A stretch of DNA of 64,000 nt from an uncultured Phycisphaerales bacterium (GTDB lineage Bacteria; Planctomycetota; Phycisphaerae; Phycisphaerales; UBA1924), in contig CALKJW010000005.1 in NCBI GenBank assembly GCA_937995595.1, positions 214,283 to 278,282 of the forward strand. The letters are read 5' to 3'. Below the pieces are notes generated by a model. It was not told the DNA's origin. It did not search any database and saw only the letters and a list, made by a program, of their open reading frames with translations. The position numbers and the translations under genes are program-made. Below are positions 24,517-39,679 of the stretch, piece by piece. How positions within the stretch are numbered: position 1 is the first letter of the stretch; every line of letters begins with the position of its first letter.

Positions 24517-27029
24517 AGGCGACGGCACCAGCCCGCGCTGCGCCCCCGGCAAACTCGGGCGACGACACACGGGCCGCGTTGTTGCGCCGTGTCGGCGTCG
24601 CGCTCGTGCTGGTCGGGTTTTTGTGCCGCGCCATGTCGCTCCTCTCGCCGCTGCCGGGGTGGGACATCGACCCGCTGGTGTTCGGCACGCTCGCCGGTCG
24701 TGGCCCGGGGGGAATCGGCCCGGCCGGGTCGATCATCATCGACTGCGTCGCGCTGCTGGGCGCGGCGATGGTCGCTCTGGGCGCGCGCACGGAGCGGCGA
24801 GCGATCTGGCCCGACGGGCTCGTGGCGTTGTTGGTCGTGGCGGGGGCGGCATCGGTGCTCTGGCACGCACGCTTCGGTGGTCCCGGCCACGGCCCGTCGC
24901 TCGGCGATCACCGCATCGGCGTCGCGTGGCTCAGCGCGGTGTGCGCCGGCGCGGCGGTCTTCATGGCGCGGCGCGATGCCGAACTGCGCCGCGCCGTCGC
25001 GTCGGCGCTGCTCGGCTTTGTGTTCGTTCTCGTCGCCAAGGGCGCGCAGCAACTGCTCATCGAGCACCCGCACACCGTCGCCGCGTACCGGGCGGACCCG
25101 GCGAGGTACATGGCCGGGCAGGGCTTCTCGCCCGAATCGCCGATGGCCCGCGCGTTCGAGCGTCGGCTCCTGCAGCCCGAGGCGACCGGGTGGTTCGGGC
25201 TCGCCAACGTCTACGCGACCTTCGCGGCAGGGTTCACCGCGGCGATGTGCGCGCTGGCGGTCGGTGTGCTGCGTCGAGGCGTCGGAGTGCCGACCGTGTG
25301 GCGGGTGTTCGTGGTCGCGGGCGCAGCGGGCGCGCTCGGAGCGCTCGCCGCGGCCAACGCCAAGGGCGGCGTGCTCGCCGCGTGTGCGGGCGTGGGAGCA
25401 TTGGGATTGGCGTTGCTGGTCGCGCGTGTGCGTGCTCGGACGTGGAGCGACTCAACGGGTTCGATCGCTGCGCGCATCGGCTGTGCGGTCGGCGCGCTGG
25501 CGGTCTTCGGGCCGGTTGCGCTGATCGTCGTTCGCGGCATGATCGGCGAGCGGATCGGCGAGTTGAGCCTCCTGTTCCGATGGTTCTACATGCAGGGCGC
25601 GGCCCGCATCTTCGCCGCGCACCCGCTGGGCGTCGGGCCCAACGGGTTCCAGCAGGCGTACCTGCTCGCCAAGCCGCCGATCAGCCCGGAGGAAGTCACC
25701 AGCCCGCACAGCATCCTGCTCGACTGGTCGGCGATGCTCGGCGTCGCGGGGCTGGCGTGGTGCGCGCTGCTGGTGCTCGCGGCGTGCGCCGCCGGGCGAG
25801 GGCTCTTCGCGCACGCGCTGCCGGCTTCGACGCCCGAGCCCGTCGCGAGCACCGACCGCAACTCGCTCCGTCTCGTGTTGGCCGTACCCGCGCTGGCAAC
25901 GCTCGCCGCGGCGTGGGTCGAACGCGGCGCGATCACGCCCGACGGCGCGGCGGTTCGTGTCGTCGGCCTGGCCCTCTGGTGTGCGGCGGCGGTCGGGGCG
26001 TATCACGCGATGGCCAGCGCGCGGCTCGCGGGCCTGGCGCTCGGCGCGTGCGCGTTGGCGGTCATCGCGCACGCGCAGATCGACGTCGCTGCGAGTTGGA
26101 CGCAGTCCGCCGGACTGGTCGCGTTGCTGGTCGCGCTCGCGGCATCGACGGTTGACCCCGCCGGGCCTGCCCAGGCGGTGTCGCGCAGACCGGTCGGCGC
26201 GATGGGCTTGGCAGTGCTTGCGGCCGTCGCCGTCGTGCTGCTCAATCCCTCGCGGGCGATGACCTGGCAATCGCACCTCCTTGCCGCGAACGACGAAGTC
26301 GCCGACGTGGCCGCCGCGCACGAGCGTCTTGCCGCGCTGGTCGCGGGGCAGGCCGGCGGCGACTCACCCGCGGGGTTCTCGACGTGGCTGAGCACGGCGA
26401 TCGCCGGTCGCACCGGGTCCGTCGCGCCGAGGGCCGAGCCCTCGACCGACGGCGTGCGTCGGCAGATCGCGCTCCTCGAATCGCTTGCCCTGCCGCGGGC
26501 CGCCGCGCTCCTCGCGCGGGCCGGCGAAAGCTACCCCGACGAGTGGCGGGTCCGGCGCGAGGCCAGCCGGCTGCACCTGCGCGCCGCGATGGCGTGCGCC
26601 GAGGGGCTGGGCGACCGCGCCAGGACCTGGTCAAACCTTGATCAAGCCGTTCGGGTCATGGGGCTGCCCGAGCCCAAAGCGGCCGATGCGGGTGACCACG
26701 CCGGCACCGCCTCGGAGTGGCGGTGGCTCGGGATCGTCTACCAAGATCGGGCCCGGGCCGCCACGGCGGAGACGGATTCCGCACGAGCATCTCAGGAAGC
26801 CGCGGCCGCGCTGGCGGCCTATGAGCACGCCGCCCGGCTGGACCCGTGGAACCTTGAGGTCGCCATCCGGGCCATGCGGGCGGCACGCCTCGCCAACGAC
26901 CCCGCCGCGACCCGAAAGTGGGCCGGCAAGGTCCTCGAACTGGGTCCGTTGATGCGGCTGGACCCGCTCGCCCGCGGCCTGCGTCCCGAAGAGCGATCGG
27001 AGGCCGAAGACGCTCTCCGGAGCCCTTGA
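24513..27029 (+). CDS. O-antigen ligase (Wzy_C-like) membrane protein with C-terminal TPR-like region
   Basis: 838 aa. About a dozen hydrophobic helices span 25-590. The Wzy_C/O-antigen-ligase signature lies near 350-400: RWFYMQGAARIFAAHPL, GVGPNGFQQAYL and PHSILLDWSAMLG. The soluble C-terminus (about 600-838) is Ala-rich and helical, with TPR-like units such as AAAALAAYEHAARLDPWNLEVA. Such TPR tails are common in polymerase/ligase-like proteins of planctomycetes. The role is inferred as glycan transfer or polymerisation on the lipid-linked glycan started by the overlapping upstream WecA-type enzyme. Confidence 0.8.
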   Translation: MKATAPARAAPPANSGDDTRAALLRRVGVALVLVGFLCRAMSLLSPLPGWDIDPLVFGTLAGRGPGGIGPAGSIIIDCVALLGAAMVALGARTERRAIWPDGLVALLVVAGAASVLWHARFGGPGHGPSLGDHRIGVAWLSAVCAGAAVFMARRDAELRRAVASALLGFVFVLVAKGAQQLLIEHPHTVAAYRADPARYMAGQGFSPESPMARAFERRLLQPEATGWFGLANVYATFAAGFTAAMCALAVGVLRRGVGVPTVWRVFVVAGAAGALGALAAANAKGGVLAACAGVGALGLALLVARVRARTWSDSTGSIAARIGCAVGALAVFGPVALIVVRGMIGERIGELSLLFRWFYMQGAARIFAAHPLGVGPNGFQQAYLLAKPPISPEEVTSPHSILLDWSAMLGVAGLAWCALLVLAACAAGRGLFAHALPASTPEPVASTDRNSLRLVLAVPALATLAAAWVERGAITPDGAAVRVVGLALWCAAAVGAYHAMASARLAGLALGACALAVIAHAQIDVAASWTQSAGLVALLVALAASTVDPAGPAQAVSRRPVGAMGLAVLAAVAVVLLNPSRAMTWQSHLLAANDEVADVAAAHERLAALVAGQAGGDSPAGFSTWLSTAIAGRTGSVAPRAEPSTDGVRRQIALLESLALPRAAALLARAGESYPDEWRVRREASRLHLRAAMACAEGLGDRARTWSNLDQAVRVMGLPEPKAADAGDHAGTASEWRWLGIVYQDRARAATAETDSARASQEAAAALAAYEHAARLDPWNLEVAIRAMRAARLANDPAATRKWAGKVLELGPLMRLDPLARGLRPEERSEAEDALRSP

Positions 27030-27053
27030 TCGGGCAGGGTTTTGCGCTACTAT
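27026..27053 (+). promoter_or_regulatory. candidate sigma70-type promoter for fusA
   Basis: TTGATC (27026-27031) is separated by 16 nt from TACTAT (27048-27053). The -35 overlaps the upstream gene's stop codon. It would give a 5' leader of about 325 nt. The same TTGATC/16-nt geometry recurs before metH. Confidence 0.45.
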
Positions 27054-27384
27054 CCCCGCTTGTTCGCGGCTTGGCAGGGTCGGCCCACCGGGAGGTCTTG
27101 CCGAGCGGCTGCGAACGCACTCGCGAGGCGACCCATGGCCGATCCCGACGCCGGCGACGAACCCGACAACCCCGGCTGACGACGCGCGCCGGATCCGTCG
27201 ATTCTCCAGTCACCTCTGCCCGGCCCAAGGCCGGTTCCGCGCGAACTCAAACCCGGGCCCTCCTGCGACCAGAGCGGCGCGGCGGGCGGTCCTCGACAGC
27301 CCCGACGCCGCCGACCGCGGCACGCACGAACGAACGCACCACCCAACCGCCGGACGAACCGAGCCGGCACCCACGAGAAGACCC
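27054..27384 (+). promoter_or_regulatory. fusA leader, no large gene; 14-codon mini-ORF inside
   Basis: About 330 nt without a credible gene. A short ORF at 27135-27179 would encode MADPDAGDEPDNPG, with only a weak Shine-Dalgarno (GAGGCG). The second half is A/C-rich (many ACGAAC/CACC strings) and looks unstructured; it ends in a GAGAAG Shine-Dalgarno just before the fusA ATG. No ribosomal-protein gene or known leader motif was recognised. Confidence 0.35.
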
Positions 27385-29502
<2,118 letters not shown>

Positions 29503-29560
29503 GACCGCCCGCGCGCCGGCCGACCCGGCGCGGCGAGATGGTGAGGCAACACCGAAACCC

Positions 29561-29600
29561 CGGCGGGCGCGGCGACTTCGGCCGTGCCCGCCGCGTTTTT
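29561..29600 (+). terminator. intrinsic terminator after fusA
   Basis: CGGCGGGC (29561-29568) pairs with GCCCGCCG (29586-29593), with an inner CGGC/GCCG helix, followed by CG and TTTTT (29596-29600). A second perfect 8-bp hairpin without a T-tract lies just after the stop (29512-29532). Confidence 0.7.
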
Positions 29601-29755
29601 GCGGGCGTTGCGCAGACCGCCCAGCCGGCACGGGCCGGGCCGGTCCGGCCTCGACCGGCGCTCCCGGCTTGCCGATCAGGCCGATCCGGGTTACCGTCCA
29701 CACTCCAAGACCCGGCCGGGGCCGGCTTTGCGCCCGCGGCCAAGGATCCGACCGC

Positions 29756-30391
29756 ATGGCCACGCGTTACCAGACCGTCCTCCTCTTCGGCGCTCCCGGC
29801 GCGGGCAAGGGCACGCAGGGCAAGATCCTCGGGCAGATCCCGGGGTTCTTCCACCTGTCCTGCGGCGAGGTCTTCCGCACGCTGGACGTGAACTCCAAAC
29901 TCGGCAGGACGTTCCGCGAGTATTCCAGCCGCGGCGAACTGGTGCCCGACGACGTGACCGTGCAGATGTGGCACCAGAACATGCACGCCCAGACGATCCT
30001 GAGCCTCTACAAGCCCAACGTCGACCTGTTGGTGCTCGACGGCATCCCGCGCAACCCGGCGCAGGCCGTGATGATGAAGAAGTACGTGAAGGTGCTCAAG
30101 GTCATCCACCTGGTCTGCCCGGACAAGACCAAGATGATCGAGCGTCTGCAGCGTCGCGCGCTGAAGGAAAACCGCTTCGACGATGCCAAGATCGAGGTGA
30201 TCCAGCGCCGGTGGGAGGTCTACGAGAAGGAGACCTACCCCGTGCTGGACTGCTACCCGTCGAACCTGATCGCGGAGGTCGACGCGATGGGCTCGCCGGC
30301 GCGCGTGCTCCAGCACGTGCTCGAGCACCTCGTGCCCGTGCAGGAAGCGCACTTCCGCAACCCGATCACCGGCGAGCCGGTCACGACATGA
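29756..30391 (+). CDS. adenylate-kinase-like nucleoside monophosphate kinase
   Basis: 211 aa from ATG 29756 (MATRYQTVLLFGAPG); the 29 open codons upstream are basic and not protein-like. P-loop GAPGAGKGTQ (about 11-20). The NMP-binding part has CGEVFRTLD and SRGELVPDDVTVQMW. The usual DGFPRT is DGIPRNPAQA (about 98-107). The region expected to hold the LID is very short and lacks Zn-binding cysteines, as in short-type kinases. The C-terminus has RRWEVYEKETYPVLDCY. Likely converts AMP and ATP to ADP, but the altered NMP and LID regions leave another nucleotide possible. Confidence 0.78.
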   Translation: MATRYQTVLLFGAPGAGKGTQGKILGQIPGFFHLSCGEVFRTLDVNSKLGRTFREYSSRGELVPDDVTVQMWHQNMHAQTILSLYKPNVDLLVLDGIPRNPAQAVMMKKYVKVLKVIHLVCPDKTKMIERLQRRALKENRFDDAKIEVIQRRWEVYEKETYPVLDCYPSNLIAEVDAMGSPARVLQHVLEHLVPVQEAHFRNPITGEPVTT

Positions 30392-30398
30392 GCCGCCC

Positions 30399-30926
30399 TC
30401 ACATGGCGCTGCCCAGCCCCATGCACCGCCGCCACGCGCTCACCTGCCCGTAGTGGCTCATCGGGTGCGCGCCGAGCACGAAGTTGACCATCGCGCCGAC
30501 CGTCGGGAACAACTCCTTCATCCGTCCCTCGTTGGGGTTGGGCGCGGTCAGTTGCGCGTCGCTCGCCGCGGAGACCGCCGCGATCGCGGCCTCGTACGCC
30601 GCCTTGTGGAACGACACCAGTTTCTCCATCGGCGGGTAGATGGTCCCGCCCGCGTCGTCGCGGCACTCCACGCCCGCCTTGAAGAGGCCTTCCCATGTCT
30701 CGGGCGTCGCCGTCACGCCGCGCGGCAGGCCCAGCATGTCCATGACGCGCTGCGGGTACATCGACAGGTGCCCCCAGACGAACGCCGGATGGTTCGTCCC
30801 GATCGCCTTGCCGCCCGGCGCCGGGAAGCGCGCAAAGTCCGCGGCCTTCACGTCCTTGAGCAGCATCTCCGCGTAACGGAGCGCGAGGTTGCCGGCGGGA
30901 ACGATGGCGTTGGCGATGCTGTTCAT
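30399..30926 (-). CDS. DinB-like helical-bundle protein
   Basis: 175 aa. A DinB/YfiT-like four-helix fold is suggested by HPAFVWGHLSMYPQRVMDMLG (about 46-66), FHKAAYEAAIAAVSAASDAQL (about 106-126) and the C-terminal HPMSHYGQVSAWRRCMGLG (about 152-170). Three His (46, 106, 156-region) could form the metal site typical of DinB proteins, which often act as thiol-dependent or damage-induced enzymes of unknown substrate. A GGAGA precedes the ATG. Converges with the adenylate-kinase-like gene. Confidence 0.75.
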   Translation of the reverse strand: MNSIANAIVPAGNLALRYAEMLLKDVKAADFARFPAPGGKAIGTNHPAFVWGHLSMYPQRVMDMLGLPRGVTATPETWEGLFKAGVECRDDAGGTIYPPMEKLVSFHKAAYEAAIAAVSAASDAQLTAPNPNEGRMKELFPTVGAMVNFVLGAHPMSHYGQVSAWRRCMGLGSAM

Positions 30927-30979
30927 GGCAGGGTCTCCGGTTGGTTGGTGCGTTCGATCGTAGCGGCGTGCCCGAACGC

Positions 30980-31486
30980 TCAGAGCGACAGGCACATGTG
31001 CACCTCGTCGTACGCACGGCCCTCCCATCGCAGCGCGCCAGGCTCCACACCCCAGGCCACGAACCCCAGCCGTTCGTACAGGCGGCGCGCGAGGTGCGTC
31101 TCCGCGCTCACTGAGAGCCCGACGCTGTCCACGTCCGGCCACGCACGCGCGGTGTCGATGGCGGCCCGCATGATCATCTCGCCCACGCCGCGGCCGCGGA
31201 ACTCGGGCGTGACGTACACCCCCCAGATGTACGCGCGATGGGCCATCTTCGGGTGCGGCTGGCGCATCACGCCCGCCGCGCCGACGAGCGCGCCCGCGGC
31301 GAACGCGCCCAGGATCCTGTTCGCGGGGTCCGACAGCCGCTGGGCCATCTTCACCGCGTCGACCCCGACGTCGGTCGATTCGCTCGCGGCGAACGCGAGC
31401 GGAGAATCGCGCAGCATCTCGCGCCGCAGCACGGCGTAGGCCGCGGCGTCGTCAGGGGTGAGCGGGCGGATGGTGGGTTCGGGCAT
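30980..31486 (-). CDS. GNAT N-acetyltransferase
   Basis: 168 aa from ATG 31486 (MPEPTIRPLTPDD); ATG 31495 would add three residues. GNAT motif A is GVYVTPEFRGRGVGEMIMRAAI (split here about 93-114), containing R-G-x-G-x-G. Motif B is RRLYERLGFVAWGVEP. The N-terminus TIRPLTPDDAAAYAVLRREML is typical. Substrate unknown. Lies 30 nt downstream of obgE on the same strand, so they may share a transcript. Confidence 0.85.
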   Translation of the reverse strand: MPEPTIRPLTPDDAAAYAVLRREMLRDSPLAFAASESTDVGVDAVKMAQRLSDPANRILGAFAAGALVGAAGVMRQPHPKMAHRAYIWGVYVTPEFRGRGVGEMIMRAAIDTARAWPDVDSVGLSVSAETHLARRLYERLGFVAWGVEPGALRWEGRAYDEVHMCLSL

Positions 31487-31516
31487 CGTGCACACACCGG
31501 CAGACGTGGTGGGGGG

Positions 31517-33432
<1,916 letters not shown>

Positions 33433-33436
<4 letters not shown>

Positions 33437-34590
33437 AGGTCCTGTTCTTCTCGACCATGAAGGGCTCGCCGTGGGGCGGCAGCGAGGAACTCTGGCACGC
33501 CGCGGCCATGGAGGCGGCCCGCGATGCGCACACCGTCGCCGCGTGCATCTTTGATTGGCCGGAGTCATCGGGTCTGCGAGCAGCCCGCCTGCGCGAACTG
33601 GAGCGGGCAGGCGTCCGGATCATTCGGCGGCCGCTGAAGCGACGCAGACTGCTGGAGAAACTCGCCGCGCCCGCGTGGATGCGGGAGGTGACGGCCTTTT
33701 CGCCCGACCGGGTGTGCCTGAGCCAGGGTGGGGCGTACGAGGCCGCGGGCCGCAGGAGCGTGCACCCGTTCGTGCGCTGGGTGCTGTCGTCGCGCGTGCC
33801 GCTGGTGAACGTCGTGCAGTACAACGACGACGACGACGACCTGCGGCGCGGTACCCGGCGCATCGCGCGGGCCATCAACGCGCACGCGCACGTGAACGCG
33901 TTCGTGGCGCGCCGCAACATCGAGCAGGCCGCGCGCGCGCTGCGGCACGACATCCCCAGATCCTGCGTGCTGCGCAACCCCGTGAACCTGCGCGACCTCT
34001 CGCCCCTCCCGTGGCCGGGTGACGACGGCCCGGCACGGCTGGCGGTCGTTGCGCGCCTGCAGGCGTCTACCAAGGGCCAGGACCTGCTCCTCGAATCGCT
34101 GTGCGGCGCGGCGTGGAAGGCCCGCGACTGGCGCGTCTCGCTCTTCGGCCAGGGACCCGACGAAGAACTGTTCCGCGCACTGGCGCGTCAACTCGGGCTC
34201 GGCGAGCGTGTGACTTTCGCGGGCCACGCCGCGGACGTGCGCGAGATCTGGCGCACGCACCACGCGCTCGCTTTGCCCTCGCGCGCCGAGGGCACGCCGC
34301 TGGCGATGGTCGAGGCGATGCTGCTGGCGCGCCCGTGCCTCGTGACCGACGTCGGCGGGTGCGCCGACTGGGTCGAGCACGGCGTCAACGGGTGGCTCGC
34401 CCCGCGTGCCGACCTCGGGGGTGTCATGCTCGCGCTGGAGCAGATGTGGGCCGACCGGCCGCGCTGGCGCGAGATGGGCCTTGCCGCCGCGGAGCGTGCG
34501 TCGAGCATGCACGATCCCAATCCCGGCCGAACGCTGCTCCAGATGCTGCTTGGCGCGGAGCGCTCGTCGGAGTCAGGTGCTGTGTCCTGA
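33433..34590 (+). CDS. GT4-type glycosyltransferase
   Basis: 385 aa, GT-B fold, retaining. Starts at GTG 33433 overlapping the methyltransferase stop. N-terminal domain: VLFFSTMKGSPWGGSEELWH. C-terminal domain: LAVVARLQASTKGQDLLLESL (about 197-217), VSLFGQGPDEELF, VTFAGHAADVREIW, then the diagnostic SRAEGTPLAMVEAMLLARP (E-x7-E, about 293-311) and VTDVGGCADWVEHGVNGWL. It may add a sugar to a surface polysaccharide; donor and acceptor unknown. The run of five Asp near 135-139 is unusual. Confidence 0.88.
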
Positions 34591-34631
34591 AGTCCTGGGC
34601 CGTGGCGCAAGAGCGACTCAACGCGTGCGCA

Positions 34632-34647
34632 GCGGGCACGTGCCCGC
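34632..34647. promoter_or_regulatory. perfect 16-bp palindrome between convergent genes
   Basis: GCGGGCACGTGCCCGC is its own reverse complement and sits between the stops of the GT4 gene and the pseudouridine synthase gene. With no loop it is a poor terminator hairpin. It may be a protein site or a cruciform-prone mark. Confidence 0.35.
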
Positions 34648-34653
34648 GTGCAT

Positions 34654-35283
34654 TCAGAAATCCGGCGTCGTTGAGAAACGCAGCAGCCGCGTGCTCGGCG
34701 AGCCGGGATCTCGGAACGCCAGTTCCGCCGCGTGCAGCATGAGGCGTTGTTCGGGGTGCTCGCGTCTTCCGTACAGCGGGTCGCCGATGATCGGGTGCCC
34801 GATGTGCGCCGCGTGCACGCGGAGTTGGTGCGTGCGGCCGGTGTGCGGCACGAAGCGCAGCCGCGTGCGGTCGGTCTCGAACGACAGCACGGTCCAGTGC
34901 GTGAGCGAAGGCGCGCCGTGCACCGGATCCACCAGGTGGTACGGCCGACGGTTGATGTCGAGCCGGATCGGCGCGTCGATCGTCCCCCGGTCGGCGGGCA
35001 CGATCCCCTCGACCAGCGCGACGTAGGCCTTCTCCACTTCGCGCTGCTCGAACTGCCGCGAGAGTTCGCGCTGCGCCTCGGCGTCGAGCGCGACGACGAT
35101 GAGCCCCGAGGTGTCCATGTCGAGCCGGTGCACCACCAGCGGGCCGGAGGCCCGCGGGAACATCCTCGCCACCCGCGCGGCCACGCAGTCCTGCTTGTCA
35201 GGCCCCTTGCCCGGCACCGACAGCAGCCCCGCGGGCTTGTTCACGACGACAAAGCGGTCGGTGGCGTGGACGACGGGGAGCAT
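34654..35283 (-). CDS. RluA-type 23S rRNA/tRNA pseudouridine synthase
   Basis: 209 aa from ATG 35283 (MLPVVHATDRFVVVNKPAG); ATG 35328 would add 15 residues. Motif I VVNKPAGLLSVPGKG (about 12-26), catalytic-Asp motif HRLDMDTSGLIVVAL (about 52-66), FVPHTGRTHQLRVHAAHIGHPIIGDPLYG (split about 144-172), and RLMLHAAELAF near the end. All expected catalytic-domain motifs are present; there is no S4 domain. Likely RluA-like (short type), target position unknown. Confidence 0.88.
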   Translation of the reverse strand: MLPVVHATDRFVVVNKPAGLLSVPGKGPDKQDCVAARVARMFPRASGPLVVHRLDMDTSGLIVVALDAEAQRELSRQFEQREVEKAYVALVEGIVPADRGTIDAPIRLDINRRPYHLVDPVHGAPSLTHWTVLSFETDRTRLRFVPHTGRTHQLRVHAAHIGHPIIGDPLYGRREHPEQRLMLHAAELAFRDPGSPSTRLLRFSTTPDF

Positions 35284-35426
35284 GCGGGATGAGCGCGGAA
35301 GTCGGATATCGGTGGTGACGTGCAGCAAACCTGAACACGATGGTAGAGAACGAAGTTTCCGGGCAGAACCCGTTTCACCCCCGCCGCGGCACGAATACCC
35401 TTGCCCAGACGCGAAAGGAGCCCGCC

Positions 35427-36698
35427 ATGACGCTCACACTCGCCCTGACGCTCGCGGCGTGCACCGCCGCGCAGCCTTCGACCGCCCACCAGCCCGAACC
35501 GCAACCGCTGGATTGGAGAACGCTCGAAGCGCCGCTCTTGGTCAACCACGTGCAGATCACGACGCGCGACCGGTTCGTCAAGGCGGGCGAGGCGTACTTC
35601 GACCACGAATCGCCGCCCAAGTGGATCATCTTCCAGGCCGTGCCGGTCCCCGTGCCGGGCGAGAAGGAAGACCCGCACTACGCGATGTACGTCGCGAAAC
35701 TGACGCGCGACGCCACAGGCCGGATCACCGGCATCGACGAGCCGCTGCGCATCAGCCCTCCGGGCAGCGCCAACACCTGCGGGTGGTTTGACCCTGTGAA
35801 CCCCTCGCGCGTCATCTACGGCTCGACGATCGAACCGCCCTCCAACGAGCAGAAGTCCGGCTTTCAGGTCGGCTCGCGCCGCTACGTGTGGATGTTCCCC
35901 GCCGAGATGGAGGTCGTGCAGCAGGAGGTCTTCGCCGTCGCGGACCGTGCCGGAGGCGGCGCGGGCCCGCGCGGCCCGGCGCGAGAGGGCACGATGCCGA
36001 GCGTCCTGTTCAGCTTGCCCAACTACGACGCCGAGTGTTCCTTCACGCGCGACGGGCGCTTCGTGCTCTACGCGCACGTGCGCGACGAGCCGACACGCGG
36101 ACGACCGGACGCCGATATCTGCATCTACGACACGCAGACCGGGGAGCACACGCCCCTGGTCGTGGCCGACGGGTACGACGGCGGGCCGTTCTTCTCGCCC
36201 GATGACAAGTGGATCTGCTACCGCTCCGACCGCCGCGGCGACGACCTGCTGCAACTGTTCATCGCCGAGATCGACTGGATGGACGGCAGGCCGGTCGGCA
36301 TCAGGCGCGAGATCCAGATCACAGACGACTCGGCGGTCAACTGGGCGCCGTACTGGCACCCGTCGGGCAAGTTCCTCGTGTACGGCTCTTCGGCGGTGGA
36401 CCCGCAGCGGCACAGCAACTACGAGGTCTTCGCGGTCGAGGTCGACCCGGGCAAGCCCAGCGCGAACCTGCGGCAGCGGCGCGTCACGTTCGCCGCGGGG
36501 GCGGACGTGCTCCCGGTCTTCAGCGACGACGGCAAACTGATGATGTGGACGGCGCAGCGCGGGCCGATGGTGGAGGGCGAGCCCAAGCCGTCCAGTCAGG
36601 TGTGGATCGCGGAGGTGAACCCCGCGGGCGGGTTTGCCAAGCCCGGCACGCTGTTCGACAACCTGCCGAACCAGCGGCCGGAAAGCGCCGCGAAGTGA
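35427..36698 (+). CDS. secreted TolB/PD40 beta-propeller protein
   Basis: 423 aa from ATG 35427, preceded by AAAGGAG at good spacing. The N-terminus MTLTLALTLAACTAAQ has a lipobox-like LAAC but no basic residue, so it may be a lipoprotein or a short type I signal. Several PD40-like blades are visible: ECSFTRDGRFVLYAHV, GGPFFSPDDKWICYRSDR (about 252-269), NWAPYWHPSGKFLVYGS and VLPVFSDDGKLMMWTA. These resemble the TolB C-terminal propeller. Likely an exported protein of unknown role, not TolB itself, since the N-terminal TolB domain and tol genes are missing. Confidence 0.72.
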   Translation: MTLTLALTLAACTAAQPSTAHQPEPQPLDWRTLEAPLLVNHVQITTRDRFVKAGEAYFDHESPPKWIIFQAVPVPVPGEKEDPHYAMYVAKLTRDATGRITGIDEPLRISPPGSANTCGWFDPVNPSRVIYGSTIEPPSNEQKSGFQVGSRRYVWMFPAEMEVVQQEVFAVADRAGGGAGPRGPAREGTMPSVLFSLPNYDAECSFTRDGRFVLYAHVRDEPTRGRPDADICIYDTQTGEHTPLVVADGYDGGPFFSPDDKWICYRSDRRGDDLLQLFIAEIDWMDGRPVGIRREIQITDDSAVNWAPYWHPSGKFLVYGSSAVDPQRHSNYEVFAVEVDPGKPSANLRQRRVTFAAGADVLPVFSDDGKLMMWTAQRGPMVEGEPKPSSQVWIAEVNPAGGFAKPGTLFDNLPNQRPESAAK

Positions 36699-36796
36699 TC
36701 GGCGAGGTGCGCTCGGGGCATTCGCGCCGCGAGCAGGGTCACGGGCCAACGCGGCGCGGAGCGCCGACGCGCACCAAGGCAGACTAATCTCTGTCC

Positions 36797-38812
<2,016 letters not shown>

Positions 38813-38827
38813 GCGTCAACGGCGCGG

Positions 38828-39646
38828 TCACTCGCCGCGCAGCACGCGGCACAGCACACCGTGCAGGCGCGGGTTGCTCATCAGCACGCGCTGCGTGGGG
38901 ATACGCGACGTGTCGCCGCGCCAGTCGCTCAGCACCCCGCCCGCCTCCTCGATGATCACCGAGAACGGCGCGACGTCCCACACCTTCAGGCTCAGATCGA
39001 CGGCGGCATCGACGCGCCCCGTGGCGCACAGGATGTACGCGTACGCGTCGTTCCACCCGCGCGTGCGCCACGCGGCGCGAGCCAGCCGCTCGAACGCCGG
39101 GTAGTCGCCGATCTCGAAGTAGCCGTGCGGCTGCACCGTCTCGACCAGCGCGTGAGCAAGGTCGCGCTGGTCCGACACGCGCGCCGGCCGCGGCGGGGCT
39201 CCCGGCGCGGGAAGCCACCACGCCCCGCCGCCGCGCACGGCGTGCACGCTCTCGCCCCACGCCGGCATCGACGCGTAGCCCACGACGGCCCGCTCGCCCT
39301 CCAGCACGGCGATGAGCGTCGAGAACGTCGGGATGCCGCGGGCGAACGAGCGCGTGCCGTCGATCGGGTCGATCACCCATGTGAAGCCGGTGCGAGATTC
39401 GCGCGTGCCGAACTCCTCGCCGACGACGCCGTCGCCGGGAAACTCACGCTCGACGGCCGCGCGGACGTGCTCCTCGATCGATCGATCGGCGATGGTGACG
39501 GGCGAGCCGTCGGCCTTGTCGTCGGCCGCGACGCCCGCGGGGTCGTAGTGCCGCATCGCGATCGCCCGCGCGGAATCGCCGAGCGCGACGGCCAGTTGCA
39601 GGCGGGAGGCGTGTTCGGGACGGACGGATCGCTCGGTTCTGCCCAT
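38828..39646 (-). CDS. inositol-monophosphatase-family phosphatase (histidinol-phosphatase HisN-like)
   Basis: 272 aa from ATG 39646. Mg-dependent phosphatase of the IMPase superfamily. Metal ligands are seen in VVGEEFGTRES (about 78-88) and WVIDPIDGTRSFARGIP (about 94-110). The C-terminal WDVAPFSVIIEEAGGVLSDW (about 222-241) completes the site. The order and the RGIPTFSTLIA/LKVWDVAP pattern resemble HisN histidinol-phosphatases, but inositol-phosphate or PAP phosphatase activity cannot be excluded. Stops 16 nt from argH, convergent. Confidence 0.83.
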   Translation of the reverse strand: MGRTERSVRPEHASRLQLAVALGDSARAIAMRHYDPAGVAADDKADGSPVTIADRSIEEHVRAAVEREFPGDGVVGEEFGTRESRTGFTWVIDPIDGTRSFARGIPTFSTLIAVLEGERAVVGYASMPAWGESVHAVRGGGAWWLPAPGAPPRPARVSDQRDLAHALVETVQPHGYFEIGDYPAFERLARAAWRTRGWNDAYAYILCATGRVDAAVDLSLKVWDVAPFSVIIEEAGGVLSDWRGDTSRIPTQRVLMSNPRLHGVLCRVLRGE

Positions 39647-39679
39647 GCACGCAGCGTAGCAACCGGCGGCGCAGAGAAA

